Origin: Rhinopomastus cyanomelas
Taxonomy: Eukaryota; Chordata; Aves; Bucerotiformes; Rhinopomastidae
DNA length: 64,000 nucleotides
Direction: 5' to 3'
Assembly: GCA_013400115.1 (NCBI GenBank)
Contig: VXBP01003488.1
Coordinates: 62,001 to 126,000, forward strand
Positions 34,763-45,410 of this stretch are shown here, one piece after another. The number at the start of each line of letters is the position of its first letter. Within the stretch, counting starts at the first letter, position 1. The notes under the pieces were generated by a model that saw nothing but the letters and a program-made list of their open reading frames with translations, had not been told where the DNA came from and ran no database searches. The position numbers and the translations under genes were made by a program.

Positions 34763-35464
34763 ACTCTTTGATGCTGAAAAACATACAAACAGCAATAAAA
34801 AGTGAGACGCTGACTGTTGTGGACGTAGGGACACAGAGCGGGAGAACAGGTTGTGTCTGGTGAAGACAAGCTGAAAGATGAAGAGCTGGGGAGAGAAGCA
34901 GGAGCTTGTATCTCGTAGCATGGCTGGCAGTGATGTGGTGTAGAAGCCTGCCAAGCAAACACATGGGTGCTGCCAGTAGTGGATCCACTAAACTTCTGTG
35001 CACTGGTAACTGCATGGTTTCTGGAAGAGTACGTGGTTCCAGTTAGTTAGCAGGAGTTGATTGTACAGTAAATACATCCAGTGACATTTTTCCCCACAGC
35101 TGCTCTGCTGCTCAGCACAATGGCAGCCCTTCAGCTCTAAGGATGCGGTGTGGATAGTTCTGCTGGTGTTTGATGCTCTATCACCTTGTGCAGTGGCAGA
35201 CTTGCTGGTGGTGGTACCCTTCTGTTCTGCTTGGATTGGACACCAATCGCTTGGGGTGGCAGCTATAGGCTTTCGTGGTTATCATCGATCTGTGCCTGGC
35301 TGTTGCAGGGGGTTTTATCGTAGCTCTGATAGTAGCAGGGTGCTGCATTTCCACACCTATTATCTCACTGTGTTCTCAGTAATGTTGGTGCTGTGGGGTC
35401 CTGGACCTTTAAGAAATTTTGTTCCTGGCTTTGTTCCCGTGACCCTGCTTTTCACAATGAGGGT
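34763..35464. other. unique non-coding DNA
   Basis: A 137-codon + frame (35148-35561) runs into the CR1 tail downstream and has no motif, so it is a chance frame. Nothing else was seen. Confidence 0.5.
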
Positions 35465-35614
35465 TGGGGTATCCCACCCCATCCCTTGGGACATTCAAGG
35501 TCAGACTGGATGGGGCTCTGAGCAAACTACTGTAGTTGCAGATGTCCCTGCAGGGGGTTGAACTAGATGATCTTTAAGGGTCCCTTCCAGCCCAACACAA
35601 TCTGGATTCTGTGA
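35465..35614 (+). mobile_element. CR1 LINE 3' fragment, type C-like
   Basis: CATTCAAGGTCAGACTGGAT, GGGGCTCTGAGCAAACT, GATGTCCCTGCAGGGGGTTG, then AACTAGATGATCTTTAAGGG, ending at GGATTCTGTGAT. About 150 bp. It is the last CR1 before the CpG-rich segment. Confidence 0.9.
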
Positions 35615-36189
35615 TCTTGTGCAGATACCTTTATTCTTCCATGTGCTTCTCTTTCCTCCTGGCATGAAGTTGGTCTGTAGTTATATTAACTTACCCAACT
35701 CAGAGAGGTCAGAACCACAGGTTCAGGGTTACAGCCTGTGAGCTGAATCTATCCCTTCTGCTGCAGGTGAAGAGTGGTGGGAGGGCAAGGATGATGTTGT
35801 AAGAGCTCCTGAAGCCTAGCAGCTGCTGATGCAACCTCAGGATTCTGGTTCTTTTAACTGGGTGTGTTGTTTCGCATTCCGTTCTTCTATCTTTAGCTGG
35901 TCCCAGTCCTGCAGGTCTGTTTTGGTGAAACAAAGGCAAATTAGCATTGGGAGAAAGGGATTTAGAAACCAGAATTAGGCTTTCGAGGCACAGAACAGGT
36001 ATAACCTGTTTCACTTTGCTCACCCTTTGCCAAGCTTGTGCCTTCTCCTCTAACTGCTGAGCAGGTTGCTGTGACTGTCCGTATGCATCAGCTCTCATTA
36101 ACAAGGTCGTTGGCACTCAGTTGTCCAGCACTTGGTGAACAACAATGATCCAGCCGAAAAACCTGGGTCTGTTTCACAGAATGAGCACA

Positions 36190-36285
36190 GCTCTGCCCCT
36201 TGTACTAGGGCAGGAAGGAAGATTAAACCGACTCCCCCAAGGTCACAGCAGGAGTTAATGACAGAGCTGAGCTGGTGATCCATCA
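36190..36285 (-). repeat. possible ancient MIR/CORE-SINE fragment
   Basis: CCCCCAAGGTCACAGCAGGAG then TTAATGACAGAGCTGAGCTGG closely follows the widespread amniote SINE core pattern of aaggtcacacagc...ggcagagctggg. About 70-90 bp are recognisable. The family and exact ends cannot be set without an alignment. Confidence 0.35.
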
Positions 36286-36544
36286 TCCGAAGCTTCAGCG
36301 GGTTTGCAGGACCTCACTGCCTCTTAACGATACCTGATCAGCAGACCAGCTGCTGGAAGGTTTCAGTCTTTTAATGGGGTCTGCAAGCTGAGCAGTAAAG
36401 CTGAGATGGGGTTTAAGGTAGAACCTAGAACACACTAATTGTTTTACATAGCTGCTTTTAAACCTGGCAGAATAAACCCAGGATAAGCAAAGCCTTTTGG
36501 TCTCCTCTGGGAACTCAGCAAACACCGTCCTGTTTTCAGAAAGG

Positions 36545-36625
36545 AGCTCAGTGATGGGACAGATCTGAGGTTACACAGCTGGCAGAACTGGGAATAGACT
36601 CCTGCCCTTGTCACTCTTATCAGAG
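36545..36625 (+). repeat. possible ancient MIR/CORE-SINE fragment
   Basis: GAGGTTACACAGCTGGCAGAAC then TGGGAATAGACTCCTGCCC matches the same SINE core pattern as the fragment 300 bp upstream. Its position 300 bp before the CpG-rich segment may be a coincidence. The orientation call is tentative. Confidence 0.4.
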
Positions 36626-36889
36626 TTGCTGAAGTTTGATTTTGGGGGTTCAGAACATTGCAGGAGGGACAGGACAAAGAAATTCCTTTGGTGCCTTTGG
36701 CTGGGAGAGGCTTACGGCTGAAATGCCTCCAGCAGTCTGGGGAAAACCTGGATCGGTGCTGGTGAGGGGAGGCATATTGAGGACCTGGACCTGCAGGCTG
36801 ATGTCTGCTGTTCGCTTACACAGACACTTTCGTGGGGGGGTGAGATCCTGGATTGTAGCCCACCTACATGTGAGCTTGGCTGCGATGGG

Positions 36890-37109
36890 CAGCAGATCGC
36901 CCTCGTGTACTGCGGGGGGGGGGAGGGGCGGGCCCGGGGGTGGGGGGGGGGGGGGGGGGGGGGGAGTTGTGAGCCTGAGTGGGGAAGGCTGGAGGAGCTG
37001 GGGACAACCTCAACCCTTTCTTCTTTCCTCCTCCTCCTCGCTTCCCTCCAGCAGCCTCCAGCTAGCTGCTCCTTTGGATCGAGTGAGTGGGAGCGTGTGT
37101 GTGCGCAAC
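36890..37109 (+). promoter_or_regulatory. candidate CpG-rich promoter and 5' UTR
   Basis: This is the only local cluster of CpG dinucleotides in the window, continuing into the exon to about 37250. It holds a GC-box-like GGGGCGG at 36925-36931 and G runs to 36964. A pyrimidine tract (CTTTCTTCTTTCC then TCCTCCTCC, about 37013-37050) ends in CCCTCCAG|CAG. No TATA box is evident, as expected for a CpG promoter. The pyrimidine tract followed by CAG could instead be a 3' splice site, making 37051-37216 an internal exon. What is seen is composition and motifs; promoter activity is inferred. Confidence 0.45.
36914..36964 (+). repeat. poly-G tract with G-quadruplex potential
   Basis: A run of 10 G (36914-36923), then AGGGGCGGGCCC, five G, one T, and 23 G in a row (36942-36964). 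The exact length of the 23-G run is doubtful, because such runs are a common site of sequencing and assembly error. If real, it can form several G-quadruplexes on the + strand just upstream of the candidate start codon. Confidence 0.85.
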
Positions 37110-37216
37110 ATGGAGGGAGGGACTGGAGCTGCTGCCGCTGCCTTCGCCAGCATCTGTCCGGCAGCTCTTGCTGCGGGAGCCATCGGAGCTCGATGCACTC
37201 CTGATGAATTGGAAAG
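37110..37216 (+). CDS. candidate first coding exon of an unidentified gene
   Basis: The ATG at 37110 has a strong Kozak context (A at -3, G at +4: GCAACATGG). It opens 35 full codons plus two bases, reading MEGGTGAAAAAFASICPAAL and then an alanine/glycine-rich stretch ending near TPDELE. The exon would end at 37216 in AAAG, followed by GTCAGT, a plausible but not perfect splice donor (C at +3). Without splicing, the frame stops at 37242-37244. An Ala/Gly-rich N-terminus encoded in CpG-rich DNA is common for vertebrate first exons. I do not recognise the protein. The frame is also open upstream across the poly-G run, whose length is uncertain, so an upstream start cannot be excluded. The next exons are not identified, and a downstream intron of over 20 kb would be required. 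Confidence 0.4.
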
Positions 37217-37253
37217 GTCAGTTCTGTCGATAAATCACGTCTGAGGATCTTAT

Positions 37254-37285
37254 CCCCCCCCCCCCCCCCCNNNNNNNNNNNCCCC
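37254..37285. other. C run containing an assembly gap (11 N)
   Basis: Seventeen C (37254-37270), eleven N (37271-37281) and four C (37282-37285), then a pyrimidine-rich stretch to about 37335. The true length is unknown. It lies 38 bp past the candidate splice donor. Confidence 0.98.
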
Positions 37286-40200
37286 TTCTTCCTCACCTTC
37301 CTTTTCTACCTTTTTTATTTTTAACCCTTTTTTCTCCGGAGTGGAATCTCAAGGCGTGAGCAGATCTCTGAGGAACAGGATTGTTTCAGGATTGGACGTA
37401 GGCAGCAGGGGCTGATCAAAATGCAGTGAGGGATTTAAAGAAAAGGCAAGTGTGGCAGCTTCATGTTAATTTTTGGGGCATTTTACGTATAGGTATAGGA
37501 CCGGGGAGCTTTGAAGTGGTTGAAATTTGAATGGGGGAAGGTTAATCACCACGCTGCATCAGATTCCAACGGGTAGGTTCCACGAGCAGCCAGACAGCGG
37601 ACAAAGTATGGGTTTTGTATCCCGTTCTTTACGTGATGGAGGTTCTTGAGGCTTTTTCATAGGGTGAACAGGGTATAAGGTGCAGAGAGTGGTTACTGCT
37701 GTGGCTGAAACTTGCGTTTGTATGATAACCCTCTTGTCTGGGGCAGAGCAGAGCACTCTGAGCACTCGAGCTGTGCAGACAGCAGCAGTCGCGAGGGTTC
37801 TGTGCCAAGCCGTTGCTTTTTTTCCCTTCTAATGGGTAACTGAGTGCTGTGGGGACGGTGGGGATTAAGTTGAGCAGTTCTGGAGGGGCATGTTATCACC
37901 AAGTTAAAATTCCTGTGGAATGAGCCAGTGCTGGTTTATCTTCATGGCAGATAGTCTCCTTCACCCCAGGCTTGGGTTTGTACTGAGCCTGATAGGAAAG
38001 AAGCCCGATGCTGTCACTGCTTGGTTGGGATTTTCTACTCAGGGCTGAGAGCAAATAAATATTTACTGGTGGGGATTTGGGAAGCCAGGACGTTTTAGAA
38101 CTTGCTCTCTTGGGCAAGTTACCACCTACCTGCTTTAGAGATGGAGGCTGTTTCTACCAAACAAGATGTTAATTTATGAGTGTGGCTGCAGGAAGCTGAA
38201 GCCAGGGGTTCTTGTTTCGCTGTATAATTCATTATCAACAAAGTGCTGATAATTTATGCCAACTCCACCCACTTCAGCTTACTCTGCCCGGAGCTGGAGG
38301 AGAGTAGCTCCTACCAGCACTGCAAAATCTCTCTGAATTTGTCTGTGTTTTCTTTCATCCTTGAAGTATTTATCCTGAGGAGAGTTGCTGATTAATATCT
38401 TCTCTCTGTTTGTACTACTCGAGGACTGAGAGAGTGGGTTGGGTGATTTTGGTTCCTCCTGCTTAGAAAACCCCTGTATTTAAAAACAAATACGTGCAGT
38501 GTGCTACTGCTGGAGCCTTCACACTGCCCAGCTTCCTCTGTGATGGAGAAAGCACCTGGTGCAGCCTCTAGGCACCCTGGTGTGAGAGAATTTTGTGAGT
38601 GGGACCAGCAGAGGGTTTGAGTTCGGTGTGAATTCTCCAGAGAACATGTGGAGCTCAGTCCCAGTGAACCCCCTGACCTGGGCAGCTCCTCACAGAGTGT
38701 GGAGTACCTGGTATGTGGCTGAAGGAGGCAGAGTTCAGGAATGATGTGATACAGCAAAGCAGCTCTGCTCTGGATGGGTCTGGTTTTTCAGGGCAGTCTG
38801 CAATTAAAGGTGTTTTAGTTCTGGTGACAACTGTCTCCTTGATTTTGTTGCTTGTGCAGATAGCCCAGAGAAGACAGAACTTCCTATCAGCTTGTTATGG
38901 GTGACGCTCTCATGCGGAGACGTTGTAATGCCCTGCTTTCCATCCCAGAGATAAAAGCTGGTGGTGTTTCTCAGAGTGTGGGTTTCATAGAGAAACACTT
39001 CTGTCTGTCTCAGCCTTCTGTGCCTAGCTGAGACTTGCAGTGATAGATGTACAGACAGTGAGCTGTGCAGATGGACAGCAGGACATCGACCTGCTTTGGG
39101 TGACACCTGGAAGGGCTGTGGAGTCCTTGGCCTGCCTGTAGGCAGCAGCTCTTTGGCTGGAGGGGAAGAGGGACAGAAGCAGCAGCTTGTGGAAGAGCAG
39201 TGCTCCCCAGGGACCTCGGGCAGGTCTTACCTTCTTCAAGGCCACTCCGGGGTGATTTCTGTTACAAGGAGCCGGCTCTGGGTGACTCAGTGTGTCATGA
39301 GTTCCCTCTGCTAGAGCTGCCCCCAGGGATGCCGAGTTGCCTCTGCTCCTGACCTGTGGAAAAGGAACAAATGACCTCAGAATAGATGGTGGAAGGGAGA
39401 AATAGGGTGACTTTGAATTGATGGGTGTGATGGACAAGAAGCAGAAGCACTGGGATGGGGTCAGAGCATTCCCGTCATGAGGATAAAGACTGGAGCAGGC
39501 ACCTCTTGAGCTACTGAGTCAGATCAGGGCAGAACTGAAAGTCTGCTCAGGTGAAAGGAATGGGAAAAAAGGCCACTGTGCAGACGTGCCCCTTGTGTGT
39601 TGGGAACAGGCACAGGAGGCTTTGGCCAGGGCTGGGAGCTGCGATAGACATCTCCTGAGGTTTCCTTGTTTCCTCAAATGGCAGCATGCTGTTTGTTGGT
39701 CTCATTTATTTGTTGGAGGAGCTCTCTGTGTAGTTTCTGGAGAGGAAAAATCTGTTTGTGAAGATGTTTGAAGGGTATTTGCAGATAGGTTACTATCCCT
39801 CGCGTCTGCTGCTTTGTCCTGGCCTAACAGAGGGGACCAGAGCACAGGGATGATGGGAGGAAGCTCCATTTCTGTTCTTGCTCCTCTTGTACTGATTCCT
39901 TCTGAAACTGTGAGTGTGAGATATGTTAGCCTAGCACCCCTAGAGACACCTTCAAGGTGTCATTAGTGCCTGTTTGTCTGTCAGCTGCCTTTCCTTGCGA
40001 AATGCCCAGTCACATCTGGTTTTCTCCTTTGCATAAACAGCAACAAAAGCTTGGTCCTTGCTGAAAGATTTGTGACAGTTCCCATTCAACACTGGGAGCA
40101 ACCAGGGTCTGGTCTGAGATGCTTAGTGATGGCCTGAGAACGTAAGGGATGGTTGGTCCTCCCTGGCAGCACAACCTTGGGCGGTGCCAAATGAGACCTT

Positions 40201-40637
40201 TGCTCAGCCCAGAGCAGTGTTGGATTGTCTGTGCTAGATAATCCTCATGGCCTCCAAATTAATTTCTAAAGGGCTTTGCATTCCCTTTCAGTGAATCCCA
40301 TGGCTGAATAAGCTCCTGAAGAGCCCAAAGATGACAGAGCATTACTGCTTGTTGGGTTACGTACTTAACAATTACTCGCGGTTCCTTCTGCAGCTCCTGG
40401 GAGCCCTGGGATGTCTGGTTACTCAGACTCAGGGAAAGACTTTTAACCTGACACTTCTCATAACATTACAAACTCAGAGCCCTTGTTGCATTAGCACAGC
40501 CAGGAGTTTCATACAGCTCTTTGGGTTTTTAATTCAGGCAGTTCAAGCTGGGGGCAATTTCAGCTGGGTGATCACAAGCACATCCCATTGCCTTTGCTGT
40601 GGGATGAGATGGCAGCTCTGCCAGACGTGGAGCTGAT
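37286..40637. other. CR1-free unique DNA downstream of the candidate exon
   Basis: It starts with a T/C-rich tract (CCTTCTTCCTCACC, CTTTTTTATTTTTAACCC) up to about 37335. No CR1 was recognised over 3.35 kb, which matches the usual shortage of LINE insertions next to CpG promoters. Frames up to 137 codons show no domain. It is probably the 5' part of intron 1 if the exon call is right. Confidence 0.45.
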
Positions 40638-40742
40638 ACAGAATCACAGGATTAATTGAGACTGGAAAAGACCTCTGAGATCATAAAGTCCAGCCCGTGA
40701 CCTAACATCACCACGTTGGCCACACCAGGGCACTAACCAGAG
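40638..40742 (-). mobile_element. CR1 LINE 3' fragment, type B
   Basis: Minus-strand tail ACAGAATCACAGGATTAATTGAG, CTGGAAAAGACCTCTGAGATC, then the complement of GATGTTAGGTC (GACCTAACATCACC) and CACACCAGGGCACTAA. This is the type B 3' UTR; about 105 bp remain. Confidence 0.9.
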
Positions 40743-41872
40743 GTTATGGGTTGCTTTCTGTGCACGTGTGAATTAAGTGCAGAGTATCCTGGTTGGATTT
40801 AACACTCTTGAGTGGGGCAGTTCCATTATTCAAACTCGAGGAGAGCCTGTGGGTGCCGCTCGCTGCTGTAAGGCACAAGTGTCACACTAATGAACTCCAG
40901 CAACGCGGGGTTCCTGCCTCACTCCACATTATGCAGCAGTTTCCCTGCTCAGCTATGTTCTACAGTCGGGGATTTCTCAACATTTTTTCCCCCACCTAGG
41001 GTTTCTACATCAGCACTCCAAACCTTGCTGGGGCTGGCACGCAGCAGATGAGATTTCAGCCCTTAAGGGAGGGTTTTACCCTGCAAACTGGCTTTAATTT
41101 CTGACCACACTTCTTCCTCCGTGTATTTCAGAAGGTTTTGTCCTTTGAAAGAGGGAGGTGGAACAAGATGTGACACAAACTTTGTTCTGACTCATAAATA
41201 CAAACTTTCCAAGCCTTTTCAGTCTGTTCCCTCAGTAACTTTTACTGATACTTTAATGGAGCAGTTTTATTTGCGGCATGAAATCAATGTGATTTCTAAG
41301 GGCGGGTTGTACCTCACTGCAGCTTGTTCAGGGTTGCTGCTGGATGCTGGTTTAGCAGTGGGACTGTGCTGGACCCCAGGGCATGGCAAATTTCTGAAAC
41401 ATTGGTCTACATAAAATTTCCAACAATTTTCACAGACTGTGTGAAAATGTATTTGCTTCTTCAATAAAGAGGTGCTGGGAGAAAAGTTTTGAGAACCAGA
41501 TCAGTATATTCCATGAAGTCAGGAGTGCAAAGGTAAATAAAAAGAGCATTAAACTACTTATTACTGATTTTTGCTCAGAAAACACAAAACACTCATGATT
41601 CAGAAAGATGGGAAGAGAGACCAGGACACAAATGTTTTTCATATTTTCCGTAAGTGCTGCAACAGCAGGGCTGGAGCTTTGTAATGCACCCAGCGAGCCC
41701 CTCGCTACACTCGCAGTAAGGGTTGAGTTTTGACCTTGGAGATGTGTTCTGACGCAGCTGCTCACGGAGTTGAAAAACTTAAGATATTCTCTTTGAAAAT
41801 AATTCCAATAAGGCTTCTCCATTCTTGAAAAGTACCTTTGCAGAACCTGATTGACCTGAAGGCTCTGCAGAC
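40743..41872. other. unique non-coding DNA
   Basis: A 159-codon minus frame (41430-41909) spans into the CR1 copy downstream and has no motif, so it is judged a chance frame. Nothing else was recognised. Confidence 0.5.
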
Positions 41873-42685
41873 ACTCAGCAGGATTTGGACAGACTGGAGA
41901 GTTTGGCAAAGAGGAACCTCATGAGGTTCGACAAGAGCCAGGGCAGAGTCCTGCAGCTGGGAAGGAACAACAAACTGCACCAGCAGAAGCAAGGAGGACA
42001 TCTGCTAGAGAGCAGCTCTGTGGAGAAGGACCTCGCAGTCTTGATGGGCAACTAGTTCTCCTTGGGGACAGCACTGTGCGCTGGTGGCCAAGAAGGCCAA
42101 CAGTATTCTGGGGTGCAGTTAGAAGAACATGTCCAGCAGATTGAGGGAGATTCTCCTAGCCCTGTACTCTGCCCTGGTGAGAGCTGACCTGGAGCATTAT
42201 ATCCAGTTCTGGGCTGCCCAGGTCAAGAAGGACAGAGATCAGCTTGAGAGAGTCCAAGGGAGGGATACAAGAATGATGAAAGGACTGGAACAGCTGCCTT
42301 AGGAGGAAAGGCTGAGAGATCTGGAGTTTTTTAGGCTGGAGAGAAAACTTGAGAGGGGATCTTATTAATATCCAGTGAGGGCTGGGTGTCAAGAAGGCAG
42401 AGACAATCTTCTTTCACTAGTGCCTAGGATAGCACAAGGGGCAATGGATCAATGAATTCCAGCTCGAGCACAGGACATTCCACTCACCATGACGAAGAAC
42501 TTGTTTACGGGTGACAGAGTCCTGGCACGGGCTCCCCAAAGAGGTTGTGGAGTCTTCTGCTCTGGTACTTGCCAGCTCTGTCTGGGTGCATTTCTGAGTG
42601 ATCTGGCCTAGTTTGAGTCCTGCTCTAGCAATAGGGTTGGACTTGATGATCTTCAGAGATCCCTTCCAGCCCCTGTGATTCTATA
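41873..42685 (+). mobile_element. CR1 LINE, longest copy in the window, type A-like
   Basis: About 810 bp. It reaches further 5' than any other copy, into the part encoding the segment before the RPHLE block (GGCAAAGAGGAACCTCATGAG, GAGTCCTGCAGCTGGGAAGG, GAGAAGGACCTCG). It then has the TACTCTGCCCTGGTGAGAGC, ERVQGRDTRMMKGL and FFRLERKLERG regions, and tail GAGTCCTGCTCTAGC with GGACTTGATGATCTTCAGAG, ending in GATTCTATA. Several in-frame stops (for example TAG in CTGCCTTAGGAGG at 42298-42302) and indels make it a pseudo-copy. The 78-codon minus frame over it is a shadow. Confidence 0.95.
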
Positions 42686-44037
42686 CAAATGCAGAAGGAA
42701 TGGAGCTCTTGGTAGCGTGAGTGGTGGGGAATGTGCAGAAGGAAGGGGCATCCTTGAAGGATTTCTGAGACTCAGTTGATCTCGCATGGGACAAGGAAAG
42801 AAGAGCAGACTGGATGGAGATCTGACCCAGCCAGAATCCAGTTGGGTTGTGAAAAACAGTAAGAGGAAATACAGCAATGCCTTAATTCTGCCCAGTTTTG
42901 TCTGCTGCGTGGTGTTGACAGCTTGGCTTTAGGGAGCTACGTATGGACAACATGAAAACACTTCAGATTTTCATAGATCAAAACCTCTGTCCCCTATCAA
43001 TGATGGGGGGAACCACGGCCGATGGGAGATACCAATTCCAGAAGATACCAGTTTCAATTTCTTGTTAAATTGGAGTGTCTGTGGTTGCACAGAGGCACTG
43101 AACTCAGGCCAGGGAGGTTAACCAACACCATGGTGGGGTTTTCTCTTTATATTTGTTGCTTTCTCTACAAGTGAGTTTACATAGCACTGCCAGGGTTGCT
43201 CAGGGCTTTTCGCAGGACCAATATAATGAGATTAACCAGCCTCTGATCACTTCCATATCTGATACTTCAATCCACACAGGAGGCTATGAGTGTCAGACCT
43301 CTGTTGCTCGTGAAGCAGAGAGTGAGGCTTCTGTGATTGGTTGCTGGGATGACAGAGTAGCTCACCCTCCATCTGTAACCTTGGAGCCGGCATGATTTGA
43401 GGAAGGTGAGAAGAGCTGCTGAGACTGCCAGGTGGGGCCTTCGTTACTGGGGACGAAAGACAATCCCCCCCGCTTCCCCCTCAACACTCTGAAGAAGGAG
43501 GCAAGTTTCATAGGGAGATAATTGCCCTGCTGGAAAAACTGCTGTGACAGCTCACAGCACCACAAGTGGAGTCCTTGCGGGGAAGAAACCACAGGTGGGA
43601 GACCAGTTTATTCTCTCTTCTCTTTCTGTGGTGCGTGCTGGAGCACCCAGCGCTCTCCTCTTCACCTTTGCTTTCAGGCAGAGAGGCACATGTGGTGCCT
43701 TCCAGTGCTGCAGCCCCCAGTCTGATTTAACACTGGAATGACATTTTCCTCTGCTTACAGGATCACCCATGGTTGATTCATTGTGAGAGCAGGATTAGCA
43801 GCTTTTTCCCAAAACCATGGTGAAGGAGAAAGGTCTGTAGTTGTGTTTAAAAAAAAAACCCAATGAAAACAACCAGGAAAACCCAGACCCACAGCTCCCT
43901 TCACTTGACAGCTCTGTGGTGGTTCTGGGGTGCTCCTGTGCCACCCTTACCCAGCACCCTTGGTACTGGTGGGATGTTAACAAGGGTGCTGTCTGATTTT
44001 GGGGAAATCTCCACCAGCTCCCATGTGAGATCTTTCC
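42686..44037. other. unique non-coding DNA
   Basis: A + frame at 43153-43395 contains GGYECQT, superficially like the end of an Ig domain, but lacks the other Ig residues, so no gene is called. A run of ten A is at 43849-43858. No other repeat was recognised. Confidence 0.45.
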
Positions 44038-44402
44038 ATGCTGGAGCACCTCTGCTCTGGAGACAGACTGAGGGGGAACTTCTAGCAGCTTCCAGTGCCT
44101 GAAGCTGGAGAGGGACTTTTAATGAGGGACTTGAGTGATAGGACAAGGGGAATGGGTTCAAGCTAAGAGAGAGGAGATTTAGATGAGATGTTAGGAGAAG
44201 ACTCTTTACAGAGACAGTGCTGAGGCCCTGCAACAGGTTGCCCATGGAGACTGTGGCTGCTCTGTCTCAGGAAGTGTTCAAGGCCAGGTTGGATGGGGCT
44301 GTGGGCAACCTAGTCTGATGAGAGGTGTTGCAGCCCATGGTAGGGGGTTGGCACTGGGTGATCTTTAAGGTCCCTTCAGCCCAACCCATTCTGTGATTCT
44401 GT
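44038..44402 (+). mobile_element. CR1 LINE, 5'-truncated, type C
   Basis: It runs from the SGDRLRGNF-like part (GAGACAGACTGAGGGGGAAC) through GATAGGACAAGGGGAATGGG and GAGGCCCTGCAACAGGTTGC to the type C tail: GATGAGAGGTGTTGCAGCCC, GGGGGTTGGCACTGGG. It ends with the octamer pair ATTCTGTGATTCTGTG at 44387-44402. Stops interrupt the RT frame. Confidence 0.95.
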
Positions 44403-45410
44403 GCACCTGTGTAGCTTCCAACCCCTTCTGTTTCAGGTTCACATCTGATTTTTTGTTAGTTTCTCCCAGTTTCCCATTGGTGTCTGTCCAGTTGACCAGC
44501 ATGGCTTCTCTCCAGTTCCTGAGCAGCACTTGGCTTGGTGGAGATGCTGCTTTTTGGCACTGGTGTGGGATTGGTTGCTCGCAGGAATGACCCCTTTTTT
44601 CTCCATGCCTCAGCAGATGTTAACAGATGCTGAACACTCCTGAGTCACACAAACCCCTTTCCTGCAGCAAATGTCTCTGGTTTTGAACACATTATCCCTT
44701 TCAAGGGCTTGGTCACATGTGGAACTTCTCAGAAACAGCTGCTCACACATAATTCCAGCTGTGGCCAGCCCCTGAATGCAGTGGTGTGTTCTGTGTGGAG
44801 TCTGTTTGTGCTGACCTTTCCCAATCTCTTTTATTGCTGTTTAAGCTCAGGATTACCTCTTCCCTCATTTAAAATATAAATTCTAGACACTTTTAAACCT
44901 CAAACTCACACAGAAAAGCTGGAAACTGTTTTTATTCTTTGCTCAGTTTTTTTTCTGCCCTTGGGGTTGGTGAGGTGAAGGTGCAATTGCTTGTCTCTCT
45001 AACATGAGCTGTAGGATCCACAGGGCTGCTGGGTGCACAGGCGGTGAAAGCTGCTCTTGGCTCTGCTGCTTATGAGCTTCAGGAGAGATAAGGACTTCAC
45101 ACGAGTCAACGTGCAGGCAGTTGAACAGCGGAATGTCTGCTTGACTGCATGTATGCAGAGACAGGCCAGGAGAGTCACCAGAAAGAGTAGGGCTGGGACT
45201 GCTTGAACCTTCTTGGCTGCTTGCTTTTGCTGTAGCTACAGCTGAAATGCAGCTGCTCCTTGGATCTGGCTCTGATAGTGAGTCCTGTCAGAGTTCATCA
45301 TGTTGAAGAACCCATACTGATTTGTTTTCTGACAGAAAAGTATTGGTGAAGACTTGACTTGCCAGGATGGAGGGGAACTCTGTCATGGCTCTCTCTGCCT
45401 GTCTTCAACA
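44403..45410. other. unique non-coding DNA
   Basis: No frame above 65 codons on the + strand and no recognised repeat. T-rich around 44820-44955. Confidence 0.5.

Larger units (their letters stand above)
35615..36889. other. unique DNA upstream of the CpG-rich segment
   Basis: No CR1 is present. Two fragments resembling the conserved core of MIR/CORE-SINEs lie here and are listed separately. No coding frame has a recognisable product. Confidence 0.45.

Noticed and set aside
34572..35015. 147-codon minus frame
   Set aside because: Its 3' half is antisense-strand CR1 and its 5' half is unique DNA; no single family matches.
36636..37244. 202-codon frame across the poly-G tract as a full gene
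   Set aside because: It depends on the exact length of a 23-G run that is unreliable. Only the part after 37110 has start and splice context.
36712..37296. 194-codon minus frame over the CpG segment
   Set aside because: It crosses the N gap and is a shadow of the pyrimidine/purine bias and GC runs.
41430..41909. 159-codon minus frame
   Set aside because: Extends into the antisense of a CR1 copy and has no motif.
43153..43395. Ig-like GGYECQT frame preceded by a weak acceptor
   Set aside because: Only the YxC region resembles an Ig domain; the first Cys, Trp and Leu-Asp pattern are missing, and there is no donor.
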